Part shown: positions 33,837-45,079 of the stretch, piece by piece | How the letters are laid out: the number at the start of each line of letters is the position of its first letter | Position numbering within the stretch: the first letter of the stretch is position 1 | Source: Staphylotrichum longicolle | Lineage: Eukaryota; Ascomycota; Sordariomycetes; Sordariales; Chaetomiaceae | Assembly: GCA_019096155.1 (NCBI GenBank) | Contig: JAHCVI010000001.1 | Span: forward strand, 9,052,001-9,116,000 | Reading direction: 5' to 3' | Length of the DNA stretch: 64,000 nt | Program-made: the position numbers and the translations under genes | The notes under the pieces: model-generated | Told to the model about the DNA's origin: nothing | What the model saw: the letters and a program-made list of their open reading frames with translations, nothing else | The model's database searches: none

Positions 33837-35241
33837 TTGCGGAGTGGGCAGTGTTGCTAGAGGGGTGCGAGGAGGAGGGGAATACGCAGTAGAGTGCGTT
33901 CGCTGTTTCTTTTTGCCAGGGGTTCGATCCCTACCAAGTTCGAAGTAGACCTCACCGTTACTACATAAAAAAAATATGGACCGACCACCTTTGTTCGCAC
34001 TGGGAAGAATGCTTGTTGACTCCCTTAGCGTCGTCCCCAAAAGTTCCGCTCGACAACCACGGTCCGAAGTTGACGTGTCCATCATCAAACTCGGCTCGCT
34101 CAGCCGGCAAGGAACCTGATTCGTCGCTCCCGAGTCCGGCAGGCCGGGCATAGGGGTTTGCGAGCAGCCCGTCGCGCCGGAGAGCACAAAGCTGAACGCT
34201 GTGTAACCGAACATCAGGCCACAATTCAATGGCGGAGGCGCAGCGCGGTGATGACGATCGGGGCCAGACCATGTGGTCTCGATCAGCTCCAGCGAACGCA
34301 GCTGGCCGCTCGCTATCAGCCGCTCTCCGCAGCCGCTTGGTAAGCCCCGAGGACGAACGGAACGTGAGACTTGCTGCCCGTCATGCTCACCAGGAACGTG
34401 TGTTTCATGCAATGGCCAAGCTTTGGCTAAAGTCGGGGGGGACTGATTGGGTGACCCAGGTCGGCATGGATGCGTGGAACGCGCGCACGTTATCCTGAGG
34501 TCCTGCGAGATGACTTCCCGGGTCCGTGGGTTGACACGATTGATCCTGCACAGATTTCTGGGTCGGGTTGGTGAGTTTGGGTAAGGTACGGTACCCGTTT
34601 CAACCAGTCAGCGCCGTCACCACATGGCCGGGCCCTTCCAGGTTGTATTGTGTTCCTCCGACGTCCCCGAGAGGGCTGCGGGGCTCAATCACACTGGCCC
34701 AGGCCCGGTTGACCAATCTCTTGTGCCCCTGACAGCCTTGCTGACGGAGCTTGATTGAAAGGGGAGTTGGACGAAACCCAAGCTGCCAAGCGAGGGTGAA
34801 GAGCCGGAGGATTTTGGCCCCCTCCTTCGGCATCCACAGAAACAAGGGGCAAAGGGCCATTGCGCGCGCAAGAATCTCGTTTTCTCATTGTTGGTACAAC
34901 ATTGGGGAGAGCAGGAGGATCCCGAGCCCACGACGCCAGAGTGAAAATGCAAAGAACAACGCACACCCTTGGTATCCAAGCGACAACGAACAGAGCAACG
35001 CCACGAGAACCCGATGAAAAACTCCCTTGCCCTTTTCCCCTTCCACCCAAAGATATGTCCGGTGTCCGTGTCCAGAAACCCGTCCAGTATCCCATCCATC
35101 CCAACCCCCCAAGTGAACGTTGAAACGCCAGCCGAAAAGAAACACAACCAGAATAGTACACCAACCGTAGAGCTCAATCCCAAGCCCCCAACCAAGAACC
35201 AAAAACAAACTCCCAAAGCACAAGCGAGCCCAATCCCCTTA
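33837..35241. other. Convergent spacer, no supported gene
   Basis: About 1.4 kb between stops of the esterase and the Gln-rich gene. A tRNA B-box-like string (GGGTTCGATCCC) occurs near 33918-33931, but no tRNA fold surrounds it. Confidence 0.55.
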
Positions 35242-35984
35242 TCAGAAACATTCACCACCCGCTCCCGGATCCCGCACGCCCACCCTCTGCACCACAAACC
35301 CCAGCTCCCACTGCCCCGCCTCCACCTCGGCGCTGTCCGCCGCCGCCTCCCCATCGCCGGCCAACGGCCGGAGGACCACGCTGGCCCAGCAGCACAGCCG
35401 GCCTGCGCCGACAGGGCCTCGGCCTCGTCCTCGCGGAAGCCGGTGAAGTCGGCGAGCAGGCAGCGGGTGTACACCCAGTCGTGGTCGTCGTCAAAGTAGC
35501 GCTGGATCTGGATCCGCTGCGCCCGCTTCGTCCTCCCTTCTCGGGGCAGCACCGAGCGAGGTGCTGGTGGGGGATGGCTGGCTTGTTGTTGTTGTTGTTG
35601 GTGATGGGGGTGGGGGTGGTGTTGTGACTGCTGCTGCTGTATTTGGCTCTGGCTCTGGCTCTCCTCGAAGCGGGCGAGCAGGGTGCGCACGAGGGCGCCG
35701 GGGAGGGCGACCTGTTCCATCTTCCCCATGGTGGGCGCTGTCGAGGCGCCGCCGTCGTGGTTGGGAGTGGTGGATGGGATGGGGGTGATTCCGAGGCGGC
35801 AGTGGGGGAAGTGCATGATGGGGGCCTGGGCGGGGGTGGAATCTGATGTGGGTTCCAGGAGCGGGCTCTGTTGGTCGTCTTGTGGCTGTTGCGGTTGTGT
35901 CTGCGCCGTGGATGAGAGGAGAGCGAGGTCGGCGGCGACTCCGTCTGCGCCCTTCTGGACGGGCTGTCGTGTTGATGAATGCAT
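35242..35984 (-). CDS. Gln-rich hypothetical protein, one frame break
   Basis: One exon of about 247 residues if a single C is restored near 35396-35402, where the frame passes from ALSAQAG to LCCWASVVLRPLAGDGEAAAD. Without it the frame runs on through Trp-rich non-coding sequence to 34689. The N-terminus is polar, and residues 110-140 are a Gln/His/Ser tract encoded by CAG-type repeats. The conserved-looking core is KRAQRIQIQRYFDDDHDWVYTRCLLADFTGFREDEAEAL followed by VVLRPLAGDGE and WELGFVVQRVGVRDPG, which suggests a small alpha/beta domain. I do not recognise the family. Confidence 0.6.
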
Positions 35985-38900
35985 GGTTGGAAGGTTGTTG
36001 TGTGTGGTGTGTGGTTGATGTGGGGTGGTTTTGTCCTGGGTAAGGGCAGAATGACGACGGAGTCTTGGGAGACGAGAGAAGACAGTGTGGGGTCACGACG
36101 TCGCTGTCATGCGCCAGATGAAGAGCCAGGCGACGGGACGGCGGTTCTTAAGTCGAAATCCAAGTCGACGCAAACGAAGAGCTGGGCAGGATGGGAGAGG
36201 AAGGAGGGGCTCTTCCGAGACAGTGCGGACTTAAAAATGGAAATAATGAAAAGAAAGAACGACACGAGAGAGTAAGACCAGGAGGCGTTTTTCCTGGTCA
36301 GTGGTCAGCCACCAGTGCCCACCATGAGCCAGGGATGCCAAGACGGTCGTTCCAGTCCTCCCGCTTCCAGGTTGCTGCTGCTGCTGCTGCTGCTGCCGCT
36401 AGGTGCTGCTGCTGGCTGCTGCCAGGTTCCCCCCCGGCCCCACGCGCGATGGACAGCTGGAGGCGCGGATCCATCAAAGTCGCATCCAGCGTGTCGCCGC
36501 TTTCTTCACATCCGCTCCTGCCTCCAGGTGCTGCCGGGTCTGTGTGTGCCTGGGTTCCGGGTCTGGCGGCCCAATCAGCGCTCAGTGAACAGTGAACGAG
36601 CGAGCGGCACCACGACGCAGCTGAGGGCAGGAGCCGAACGGGGACAATGATCCGCGACGGGTGCCGCGGAGGCAGGCAGTGGCAGGGCCAGCCGTGTGCG
36701 ATGGCAATTCTGGCATCAATCGCACTGCCGGCGGCAAGACCAGTGAAAAAATCAGTCGAGGGGCGGCAGCTGGTGCCGTGAGCACAGTGCCTTGGACGGT
36801 CTTCTTTAGGGAACCCTTTCGCCGCAATAGGCTTGGCTCCTCCTAACGACACGGGAGCCCGCTGTGCGAAGGGTCAAAAGGATGACGGGGCTCTTGGGAT
36901 TCAGACGACCAACAAGTGGGGGCCCGCGCAAAAAATGCAAAATGGGGGACAAGCAGAGCGCTGCACTCCCTGTCCCTGCACAGTCCCAGCACTCTGGACC
37001 AAACCAACTCTGGATTTGCCTGGCTCGCCTGCGCTCGACATGAGCGGTTGCGATTGGCTGCCTTAGGGGATCCGTCGGATGGGATTCCAGTTCCTTCAAT
37101 TGGTTGGGGTTGGGGCACAGAGATGCAGCGTCCCCAAAAGAGGACCAACAGCGTTACACATGCTGGGCACAGAAGGGGCAGCCTTGTGTGTCGCACGTCC
37201 CAGCACGATCTTGGACTCGACGGGCCCAGGGGTGACGGGAGGTGGGTCATGGACAATGGGCTACCAGTGCCAAGGGCCTGGCCTGACCTTGTCTGCTCGG
37301 CCCGAGAAATTAGGGTCTGGCGCTGCTGTTCCTGTGTTGTGCTTGCCGTTGCCGACCAGGAGCAGGGCTGGGTTCATCTCCGGACCCCGCGAAATGGCAG
37401 CTCCTCTGTGAGTTAGCGCGCACTGTTCTCATGGCGGAGGTCACTTTCGATCTGGGTTCGGCCAGGAGCCGTCATCAATCTGACACAATATTGCTCCTTA
37501 TTATTCCTCCTTTTGGTCAGGCACTGTCACATCGTTGCAGTCCGCACCAACCACGCCCTTCTCTCAGCGTTGCCCGCGCTCCCCGTCGCCGGCCTTGCGG
37601 TTTGCAACCAACTCTCGCATCGGAACCTGCCGGTCATCAAAGAGACGAGTCACGCGAGATGAACGTTTGTCGAATCCCAGACACTGGCAGACAGTCAGGG
37701 AGAGATCTCCTCGGAAGCTCTCCGAGGGCCAATCCCGTTCTGAACAAGCACCCTGGGCTGCACAGATGCACTGTCTCAACAGCGTCCCAAGTGCCAACCC
37801 AAGTCCATGGATAGAGGACAAACAACCCACAAATTCAAGAACCCACCCGTTGGGCCGGTGTCGATTTGCAGACCACGCCAGCAAAACGAGGCGACCGTTT
37901 AATTTCTCTTGAACCCACAAGGCCGGGGTCCTCCCAATCAGGCGGCAGGTTCCGCCGCCTTGCGTGCCCGAGCCGCCTCGCCGGGACACACCCAGGGATT
38001 CTCAACCCCATCTTGAGCACGCTAATGTCGGTTTGGAGACCGACCACCACTTGGACCCGGCCAACAATCCTAACCCACAGACTTAAGCACCATGTCCGAG
38101 CTTAAGCAGGACCCAGGCATCTGGGATCCATCTCGCGCATAAAAAAATGGGAACCGGCTGAGTGCCAAACCCGGAAACGAACCCACATCTAAGCAAGTTA
38201 TGGTATGGTGTGCCAGTCCATCACGCGGGTAACCAACCAGAGCCATTAGGCGCAGGATGGCTGGTCCCATCCCATGTCTGCTCGTGTGACTCGGCCCCGA
38301 GGCCCGCGGGGCCACCACTCAACTGGTCGATCTACGACAGACCGGAGATGCATCCGAATCAGCGGATGGTTTCTTCCTTGAATACCCCCTATGGTGTTCT
38401 TGAACCCGCCGCGCTAGCATGCAATAAACGGCGATCTACACGGGACTTGCCGGCCATCATTCCCATCCACCATTATCGAGTTCCTCCCCAGGCTGGCGGA
38501 AGCATAACGATTGGTTCTTCTGACCTCCCCGCGTCCCTGTCGTCGAACCAAATGTCCGCTGTCCAATCTGTTCAACGTGATATCACAGTGGAGTCTTGCC
38601 TACGTGGCCCCAGGCAGGTGTGAAGGAAACCAGCATCTCAGAGTTCCCCTGTTGTTCCTGCGGGATGGTGTGAAAGAGGGCGCAGTTGTGTGTATGAGGA
38701 TCGAGTCTTCTTTCCAAGTGCACAGCTTGTCCTTGTGGAGAAGAGGTTGTCATTACGTATGCCGTTGGGCATCAACTCCTCCGCATTGAACCAGCGGCGT
38801 GAAGGCATTCAAGGGAATGAAACCGGTCTTCCAGGATTCCCACGACTTTGAATTCGAGCCCACCGGCGCAGTCCGAAGGTTCGCTTTGCCATGTTGCTCT

Positions 38901-39046
38901 TGGAGTGGAGACCAGGGAGCAGCACACCATGTATTTCAACTTGTGTCAACGCCGCGCTACGTGGGCTTGGCTCGGCTTTCAAACACGACAGAACCCCCAA
39001 TCAAGCTGCCGCCGCTCCAAGCCGAGAGCGAGAGGTGGCTGACCAG
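35985..39046. other. Long intergenic region, no supported gene
   Basis: About 3 kb. Short frames without motifs. A GCT trinucleotide tract lies at 36373-36396. Bases 35985-36200 probably contain the promoter of the Gln-rich gene. Confidence 0.55.
36373..36396. repeat. GCT trinucleotide microsatellite
   Basis: Seven to eight perfect GCT/TGC units, followed by more scattered GCTGCT words to 36422. Not inside a supported gene. Confidence 0.85.
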
Positions 39047-39876
39047 TCAAAGCACCCACAACTGGTCATTCTCGATGATCCGGTCCTTGTAGCCCTCTGA
39101 GAGAATGCGGATAAGCCCCTTGGCGAGGTGATCCACGCCGATGGCACCATACAGCTTGCCCGACAACCTCACTGCCAGTCCGGCATCCGCAGGAAGGATG
39201 CCACTGGGCCGGGCACAGTATACCACGAAGCGCTTCGTCGTGTCTGAGTCCGCAATCTCACACAGACCCTGCTCCACCTGCCCCTGTGATGGTGTCAGCC
39301 AGGTTCCATGCGGTGACAATAGACCCGTCGAAAGCCCTGTGAAGGAAGGGATACCCGGAGACGCAGTGACGCACCTTGATGTGGCGCGTATCAGCCATGA
39401 AATGCAGCGCCTTCTTCTGGTCCCATTCGGCAAACTTGCCGCTGCAAAACACGAAGCGGAACTGCTTGCCCTCGGGGAGCTGCGGTGCGAGCTTCTCGAG
39501 GAACGCGGTGGCGGCGGCGAGGGTGTAGTCTACTTGCACCTTCCTGTACGTGTCGACGTCCGGGAACTGGGTCGCCCGCCCGCCGATGGCCCTGCTCGTC
39601 GTCAGCGCATTGCTGCTCTTAAGGACACGAGTCTGTCAAAAAGATAAAGACCCACCACAAGCACCCCTCGGCGCCGGCGAGCTGGGCCAGCAGCGTGGGT
39701 GGGTAGGTGGAGAAGTCGTCGTGGAGAACGACGGAGACCTTGGGATTCTTGGCAACGGCATCGGGCAGGGGCTTCCGGGTCAGGGCAAACACATGCGAGA
39801 CCTTGTCGCTGGCGATGCACTGGCGCACCAAGGCGCTGCCGACGAGGCCTGTGGATCCCGCGACGATGACCTTCAT
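39047..39876 (-). CDS. NAD(P)-binding Rossmann protein, NmrA/HTATIP2-like
   Basis: Exons are 39876-39656, 39591-39375 and 39283-39047, giving 224 residues. Donors are GTGGGT and GTGCGT; both introns are under 100 nt. The N-terminus MKVIVAGSTGLVGSALVRQ is a GxxGxxG dinucleotide-binding loop, followed by FALTRKPLP (typical for NADP binding) and VVLHDDFSTYPP. After the first splice the sequence reads CLWAIGGRATQFPD, the strand-4 motif of atypical short-chain dehydrogenases. Later landmarks are VDYTLAAATAFLEKL, FRFVFCSGKFAEWD and a C-terminal VVYCARPSGILP segment. The Tyr-x3-Lys catalytic pair of classical SDRs is not evident, so a redox-sensor or non-classical role is possible. The start at 39876 is the first true ATG. 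Confidence 0.87.
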
Positions 39877-41067
39877 CGTGGATTGAGTGTTGTCTGTTGT
39901 CAAGGCATTCCCCTCGCTTTGTCACGTTTGATGGCGCCAATGCAACCCCCCGCGTTCCCAAGTCTCGGCGATCTTCAGCGGGCTCCGCTTGACAGGCCCA
40001 GACAGGGTTCGGGGCTTCGGTTCCGGAATTGGCTAACCGTGCCAACATCAGACTAAAAAATCGCCGGGGCTCCTTCCTGCACGATCCGGGGCTGCTCTCT
40101 GCCTGCACATCGGGGGGCATTTCCAAGCACGGCCCAAGAGCGGGACCCCGAACAGTTTCGGGGTTTCACTTCCACATCCGAGGATGAGGATACTCTGAAA
40201 TGTCGCTCTCATGAGCGAAAAGCGAAATCGGGGCGGTGATTGCTCCGAGGATGCGACGTTGAAGGTGTGTCCGCGCCGCGGCATCGTCGAAGGGCACGGC
40301 GTAAAATGGGCGGCCACGCTTGGCAACGCCGTGTGAAACCCCGACCGGCGTCGGCCAGCCTACCGCTTACTGCCGTGCCTCGTGTTGGCCGCGTGTGGGC
40401 AATCTGATGAGTCGCAAACCACAGATCCCAGATCGCGCCTAGCGCCCAAGTGAGCCCAGTTGCCGAACGATCGCCCACGCTGCCGGGTCCACGGCCATCG
40501 CGGTCCACACGCCCGCGCCCCTGCACGCCTCCGGCAGGCAATGTCTGCCACGTTGCGCGCGGGCGAAGCCCGAAATGGCGATGAGAGACGACGGCTGCGC
40601 TCGAGAAAGGAAGCCGGACGAAAATAAGCAACTGCCACGCCGGGCAGTGCACTTCCCGACATCTCAGCGGTCGACGAAATTAACCCGAGCGTCAACACTA
40701 AGGTACTTGGCGCCTTTGGCAAACAGAAACAAGGAATCTTAAGATTTCTAATGCTACTGTACTGTGCACGAAGCACCTGGTTGCCCCTCGGGTTCGGATT
40801 CCTCAGGGCGGCGGCACAGGACCGTTCAGATCTCCGCCTGGGACGCCGCTCCCCAGTCACAACTCTCTGCGATGGTGACCCTGGCCCACACCTCGCGGCC
40901 ATCGCCCGCCAGCGACTGGCCGCTGTCTCAGCTGGCGAGGCGGCTCCGATGCCAGCATCCGCCATGCCCCCCAGAGACTGCCTCATACATAGCGCGTGCC
41001 AGGAAGCAAGCCGGTCCAGTGGATATTCACCCCACCGCTGCCTCTTCAGCTGAACCGCCTCGGAAGG
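39877..41067. other. Divergent spacer, no supported gene
   Basis: About 1.2 kb between divergent starts of the NAD(P)-binding and 2EXR genes. No clear promoter element is visible. Confidence 0.5.
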
Positions 41068-42411
41068 ATGCAGAGCCGAAGAGCCTCCACAGCTGTCTGC
41101 CTACACCAGCCGCTCGATTTGACATCAGAACCGGCTCCATCGCCAACCGGGAGGCCATACTCGCCGTACCCATACCGCGACCTGGCCCCAGCGCCAAGAG
41201 AACGGGAGAGACATGCCCAGCCCAGCCCGACGCCAGCACCCGAGATCCATCACGATCGCTTCAGCTTGTTTCCCTTACTCCCGATCGAGCTCCGTCTGCA
41301 GGTCTGGCGCCAAGCTATCCTCTCAGCAGCGGAGCATGGACGGGTTCACCGCATCCGCCTCGCCGTGAGCAAACCCCTTGACCACGAACAACCAAGGCTG
41401 GAACTCGCCGTCACCCCTCGCCTCGCAGACTCAACCCGCGCTACCCGCTCCCTGCTCTCCACCTGCGCCGAGTCTCGAAGAGAATCCCTCTCCCATCCCC
41501 TCTCCACCCTCCCAGACACCCCCCCCCCCCAGCACGGCGGCCTCCTCCGCTGCAATCTCTCCAAAGACATCATCCTGCTCGAGGACCTCTCCTCCCCCCT
41601 CCTCGTGCAGCTCAGCCACCTCCGTCTCCCCTGCCACGACGACAGTCCATCCCATCCCCCCCTCCACCCCCTCTCCAACGCGCGCCACCTCGGCCTCGAC
41701 CTCGCACCTTGCCTCGCCGAAACACCCACCTGGGCCTCCTCCTACCCCCCGGTGGCCGCCGCCCCCGGCATCCCCGGGGACGCCGAATCCGCCCTCGTCA
41801 CCTTCGCTGCCTCCTTGCCCCGCCTAGAGCAGATCTACCTCTTGCAGGCGCCCGCCGGCGTCCCATCCCCATTATCACCGCCCGGAACGAGGGCACCCAC
41901 ACCATCATCATCATCTTGCTCCCCCGAGCACCTGTTCCTCAGCGCGCGGCGTGATTCTGCAGAGACGGCGGTGGTGACGACGGCGACGGCGACGGGAGAG
42001 TGGTACGCCACGCGCCCGCCGTCGTCCTTCTTCGTGGACGTGGACGTCGCTGCGGCCGCGGGCACAGGGGAGAGGAGAGGGCGGGGGCGGTACTACGCGC
42101 ACCTGGCGCGGCTGGTGCGGTTCCTGTGCCGGTTGAGACAGGCGCTGGACACGCCGGCCGTCGTCGAGGCGGATGATATCGTGGACGAGGCCGGGTTGTT
42201 GTTGTTGTCGTTTGAGAGGTTGGCCGGGGTGAGGGTGAGGTTGTTGGGGCATTATTACATGTCTGGGTCCGGTGCGGAAGGGATGGTCGAGGAAAGGGGT
42301 GGGGAGAGGGAGTGGGAGGAGTCGAGCCCGGAGCGGTGTTTGGAGGTTGCGCTGGGAGGGGAGCCGAGGTGGGTGCAGTGGGAGTGGGTTTGTCAGTGTC
42401 TTGATTGTTGA
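41068..42411 (+). CDS. 2EXR-domain protein
   Basis: Single exon, 447 residues from the first ATG. The 2EXR domain begins near residue 65 with FSLFPLLPIELRLQVWRQAI, then strands such as VHRIRLAV, RSLLSTCAESRRESLS and GGLLRCNLSKDIILLEDL. This is the standard pattern of the large fungal 2EXR family, whose function is unknown. The middle holds a Pro/Ser-rich insert around residues 260-300. The C-terminal half has hydrophobic helices (YYAHLARLVRFLCRLRQAL) and an acidic tail. A run of twelve C at 41521 encodes prolines and is intact in frame. It converges on the lectin gene. Confidence 0.82.
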   Translation: MQSRRASTAVCLHQPLDLTSEPAPSPTGRPYSPYPYRDLAPAPRERERHAQPSPTPAPEIHHDRFSLFPLLPIELRLQVWRQAILSAAEHGRVHRIRLAVSKPLDHEQPRLELAVTPRLADSTRATRSLLSTCAESRRESLSHPLSTLPDTPPPQHGGLLRCNLSKDIILLEDLSSPLLVQLSHLRLPCHDDSPSHPPLHPLSNARHLGLDLAPCLAETPTWASSYPPVAAAPGIPGDAESALVTFAASLPRLEQIYLLQAPAGVPSPLSPPGTRAPTPSSSSCSPEHLFLSARRDSAETAVVTTATATGEWYATRPPSSFFVDVDVAAAAGTGERRGRGRYYAHLARLVRFLCRLRQALDTPAVVEADDIVDEAGLLLLSFERLAGVRVRLLGHYYMSGSGAEGMVEERGGEREWEESSPERCLEVALGGEPRWVQWEWVCQCLDC

Positions 42412-43101
42412 TTAATCAGGTGTCTGTGAGATGGGAAGATGGAGCATGGGGTTATCATGCTGCGTAGCAGAGACAGTACGAGATTCCGTGGGTTTAAACT
42501 CCTTGTCGTTGAATGTTATCCTGTTGGCCAGAAGAATACAAAACAGTTTCTGGCAAGTTGACAAAAGGGAATTCATTGCGTTGAAGACCACGGGTTTGCT
42601 TTCCACAACTGGGGGACAAAGGCGTAGCAATGTCTTGAACCAACCTCGATGGGTGGTTCTACTGGTTGACAAGGCCTCGGCCCCTAACGAGATTCTAGTC
42701 CGGACCAGAATCCACTGGTAAAGGATACCAGTTATTTGACCTAAGCCGTCCCCTCGATTGATATAGATCTTTTTCAAACTTCTGAGCGACCTGTCTGTCA
42801 CATCTGAGGCATATGAATGGCCAGTCTTCCAGTCAAGATCTTGAATCACTCATTCTAGGCTCTTGACCGGCAAAAAATTGAGATCATTGCTCTTCCCTAA
42901 ATTCATCGCACATCCCATTCACGAATCATTCGACTCCAAGAATCGTTGTAAGTATATCATCTACGCGCTCAATGAATCAGGTTAGCAGCTCCCCAGCACC
43001 GAATTATCTCATCCAGCAACCCAGGGCTTGAAAAATGCTAAAGTTTCAAGGCTCCACGATGTTATGACAGCTCATCTCTCGACTTTCCCTTGGGGCAACC
43101 T
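42412..43101. other. Convergent spacer
   Basis: Between the stops of the 2EXR and lectin genes. AT-richer than the genes and presumably 3' UTR. Nothing else seen. Confidence 0.55.
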
Positions 43102-44332
43102 CTAGTTGAAACTGAGAGTGCCGTTGTCGTTCCCGATCCGCTCGTCCAACACGATGGAACTCCCACACCAGCGGCCGTCACGGAGCAGCTCGCCCTCCAG
43201 CCTGCGCCCGCCGTCAGCGAGCCGCACATCCCGCGCCGAGGCCCCGAAGTTGCCAACGTCGCCGCCGCCGCCGCCGCCACCACGGCCGCCAGCGTTGGGG
43301 ACCTGGAGCACCTGGCCGGGGTAGATCATGTCGGGGTTCTGGATGCCATTGTGCCGCGCAATGTCCTCGAACGAGCAGCCGAAGCGGGCCGCGATGCCGC
43401 GCAGGGTGTCGCCGGCTGGGACGGTCACGCTCGAGGGCGCGCCGCCGCCGCCGCCGCCGTGGTCGCGCCGCCCCGAAGCCCAGCGGAAGCTGCCCTGGTC
43501 GTTCTCGATGATGCGGTTCAGGCTGATGCTGCTCTGCTGGTACGAGCCGTCCATGCGCCGGCACGAGGCGTGCAGCATGTACTCGCCGTGGGCGTCGAGG
43601 CGGACGTCGCGCGAGGATTCGGTGAAGTTGCCCGCGTAGCTGACGCTGCGCGACTGCTCGTGGTGGAAGGGAGGCGGGGCGTTGTGGTGGTTGCCGTAGT
43701 TGCCGTGGTGCTGTTGCTGGTCCTCTCTCCGTCTCTTTTCCTCTTCTTCCCTGCGCTTCCTCTCCTCCTCTTCTCTCTTCTTCTTCTCCTTCTCCTCGTC
43801 CCGGTTGTCCTTCCAGTCCGACACGCCGTCCTGCAGCTTGTGGCCTGCGACAGCACCCGCGACAGCACCGAGGACAGCTGTGGCAAGTCAGTGGGCAGAT
43901 TCATGGCGACCCCCTTCGTTACCCGTGCAAAGGAAAACGAAACTCACTGCTCAGCTTTCCATGGCCCATCTTGCCGCCGATCTTGTGGCCGCCCACGGCT
44001 CCAGCCACACCGCCGCCTACCGCGCCCAAGAAACCACGCTCGCCGTCGGGGCCATCTTGCTGAAACTGGTCATTGGGGTCCCTCCCGTATTGCTCGGAGT
44101 ATTGCTGAGATTGGCCATAGCCTGACTGCTGCGGCGGGGGGTACTGCTGCCCCTGCGGAGGGTACTGCTGCTGCTGGGGAGGATACTGCTCCTGCTGGGG
44201 AGGGTACTGTTGCTGGGGAGGGTATTGTTGCTGCTGCTGTTGGCCGCCGCCATAGTAAGAAGCGGCCTCTCCTTGCCCATATGGCGGGGGGTTTCCCTGC
44301 GGGTACCCGGGGCCGTTGTTGTAATAGCTCAT
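43102..44332 (-). CDS. CyanoVirin-N homology lectin interrupted by a LysM domain
   Basis: Exons are 44332-43948 and 43877-43102 (70-nt intron, GTGAGT donor), giving 386 residues. Domains in order: a PQ/Gln-rich tract with repeated YPPQQ (about 1-70); two glycine-zipper stretches, GFLGAVGGGVAGAVGG and VLGAVAGAVAGHKL (about 100-145); a highly charged Glu/Lys/Arg helix (about 155-182); the first half of a CVNH domain (about 211-264, NRIIENDQGSFRW); a LysM domain (about 279-322, VPAGDTLRGIAARFG to IYPGQVLQVP); and the second CVNH half (about 336-386, LDERIGNDNGTLSF). CVNH binds mannose-type glycans and LysM binds chitin-type N-acetylglucosamine. A LysM inserted in the middle of a CVNH is known from Magnaporthe. 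There is no signal peptide, so unconventional export or an intracellular role must be considered. Confidence 0.93.
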
Positions 44333-45079
44333 GGTAGATGGACGGTATTTACAGATGAAATACGAGGGGCTGTCAAGGACTCAAAGCTGGCTTCTCCTGT
44401 CTCACATTGACCAAGTCACATGCCCGAAACGTCAGACCTGAGGAGGGCGTCTTCTTATACTTGTATCCCTGGATACTCGGCATCTCGGAATGGCATCAGC
44501 TGAGACAGTGAGAACCCTATTGGCCGGGCTTTGCCACAGCCAAGAGCATCTGTTAACCTAATAACCTAATCTGTACACCGCCACTGCCGCAGTTCTCCTC
44601 AGGCCGCGCAATCGTCTTTTGCAGCTCCACTCAGAGGCCCACTTGGGCATGTCTAAGCCCGCCGTTGTGTTCCAAAGGAGGATACGGGGCTGAGACGGGA
44701 CCAGGGACAAGGTTACAGAGCAGTGCATCTGACCACAGGGGCAATGAGAGAGCTGGAGGGGACGATGTGAGCGAGGGTGTGTGCAGGTGCACAAACTGGT
44801 GTTGCGTGGTTGAGGTTGTTTGCAGTTTCCGGGATCAGAAGTTTGAAAGTCAACGAAGCTCCTGCCAAGAAATAAACAGTGAGGGGTGCCGGCCGCGTGA
44901 GCACGTGATGCGTAACTGAGTCAGCAGCCAGCACAGCTCCACACCTGGTTACGGTATTTCGAACATCGTCGCCCAAAACCTCTTGTCGGGTCACAGGGCA
45001 GGTATTGCAGACTGGTCGCCAACACGGCTCTGCCTCTCATATCACCCCGCTGTGCTGCTGGACGCAGTCGCTCGGCACC
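44333..45079. promoter_or_regulatory. Divergent promoter region, lectin / BED-DUF3237 gene
   Basis: About 750 bp between divergent starts. On the minus strand a weak TATAAG-type word near 44454-44459 lies about 120 bp before the lectin ATG. Confidence 0.4.

Noticed and set aside
33914..33935. tRNA B-box-like sequence GGGTTCGATCCC
   Set aside because: No matching A box, acceptor stem or anticodon arm can be folded around it.
34689..35395. Read-through extension of the Gln-rich protein to 431 codons
   Set aside because: After about 35396 the translation becomes Trp/Gly/Ser-rich and unlike a protein, while the alternative frame continues sensibly and stops at 35242.
43090..44337. 415-codon open frame opposite the lectin gene
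   Set aside because: Antisense shadow of CVNH-LysM codons; composition dominated by Ala, Val and Arg.
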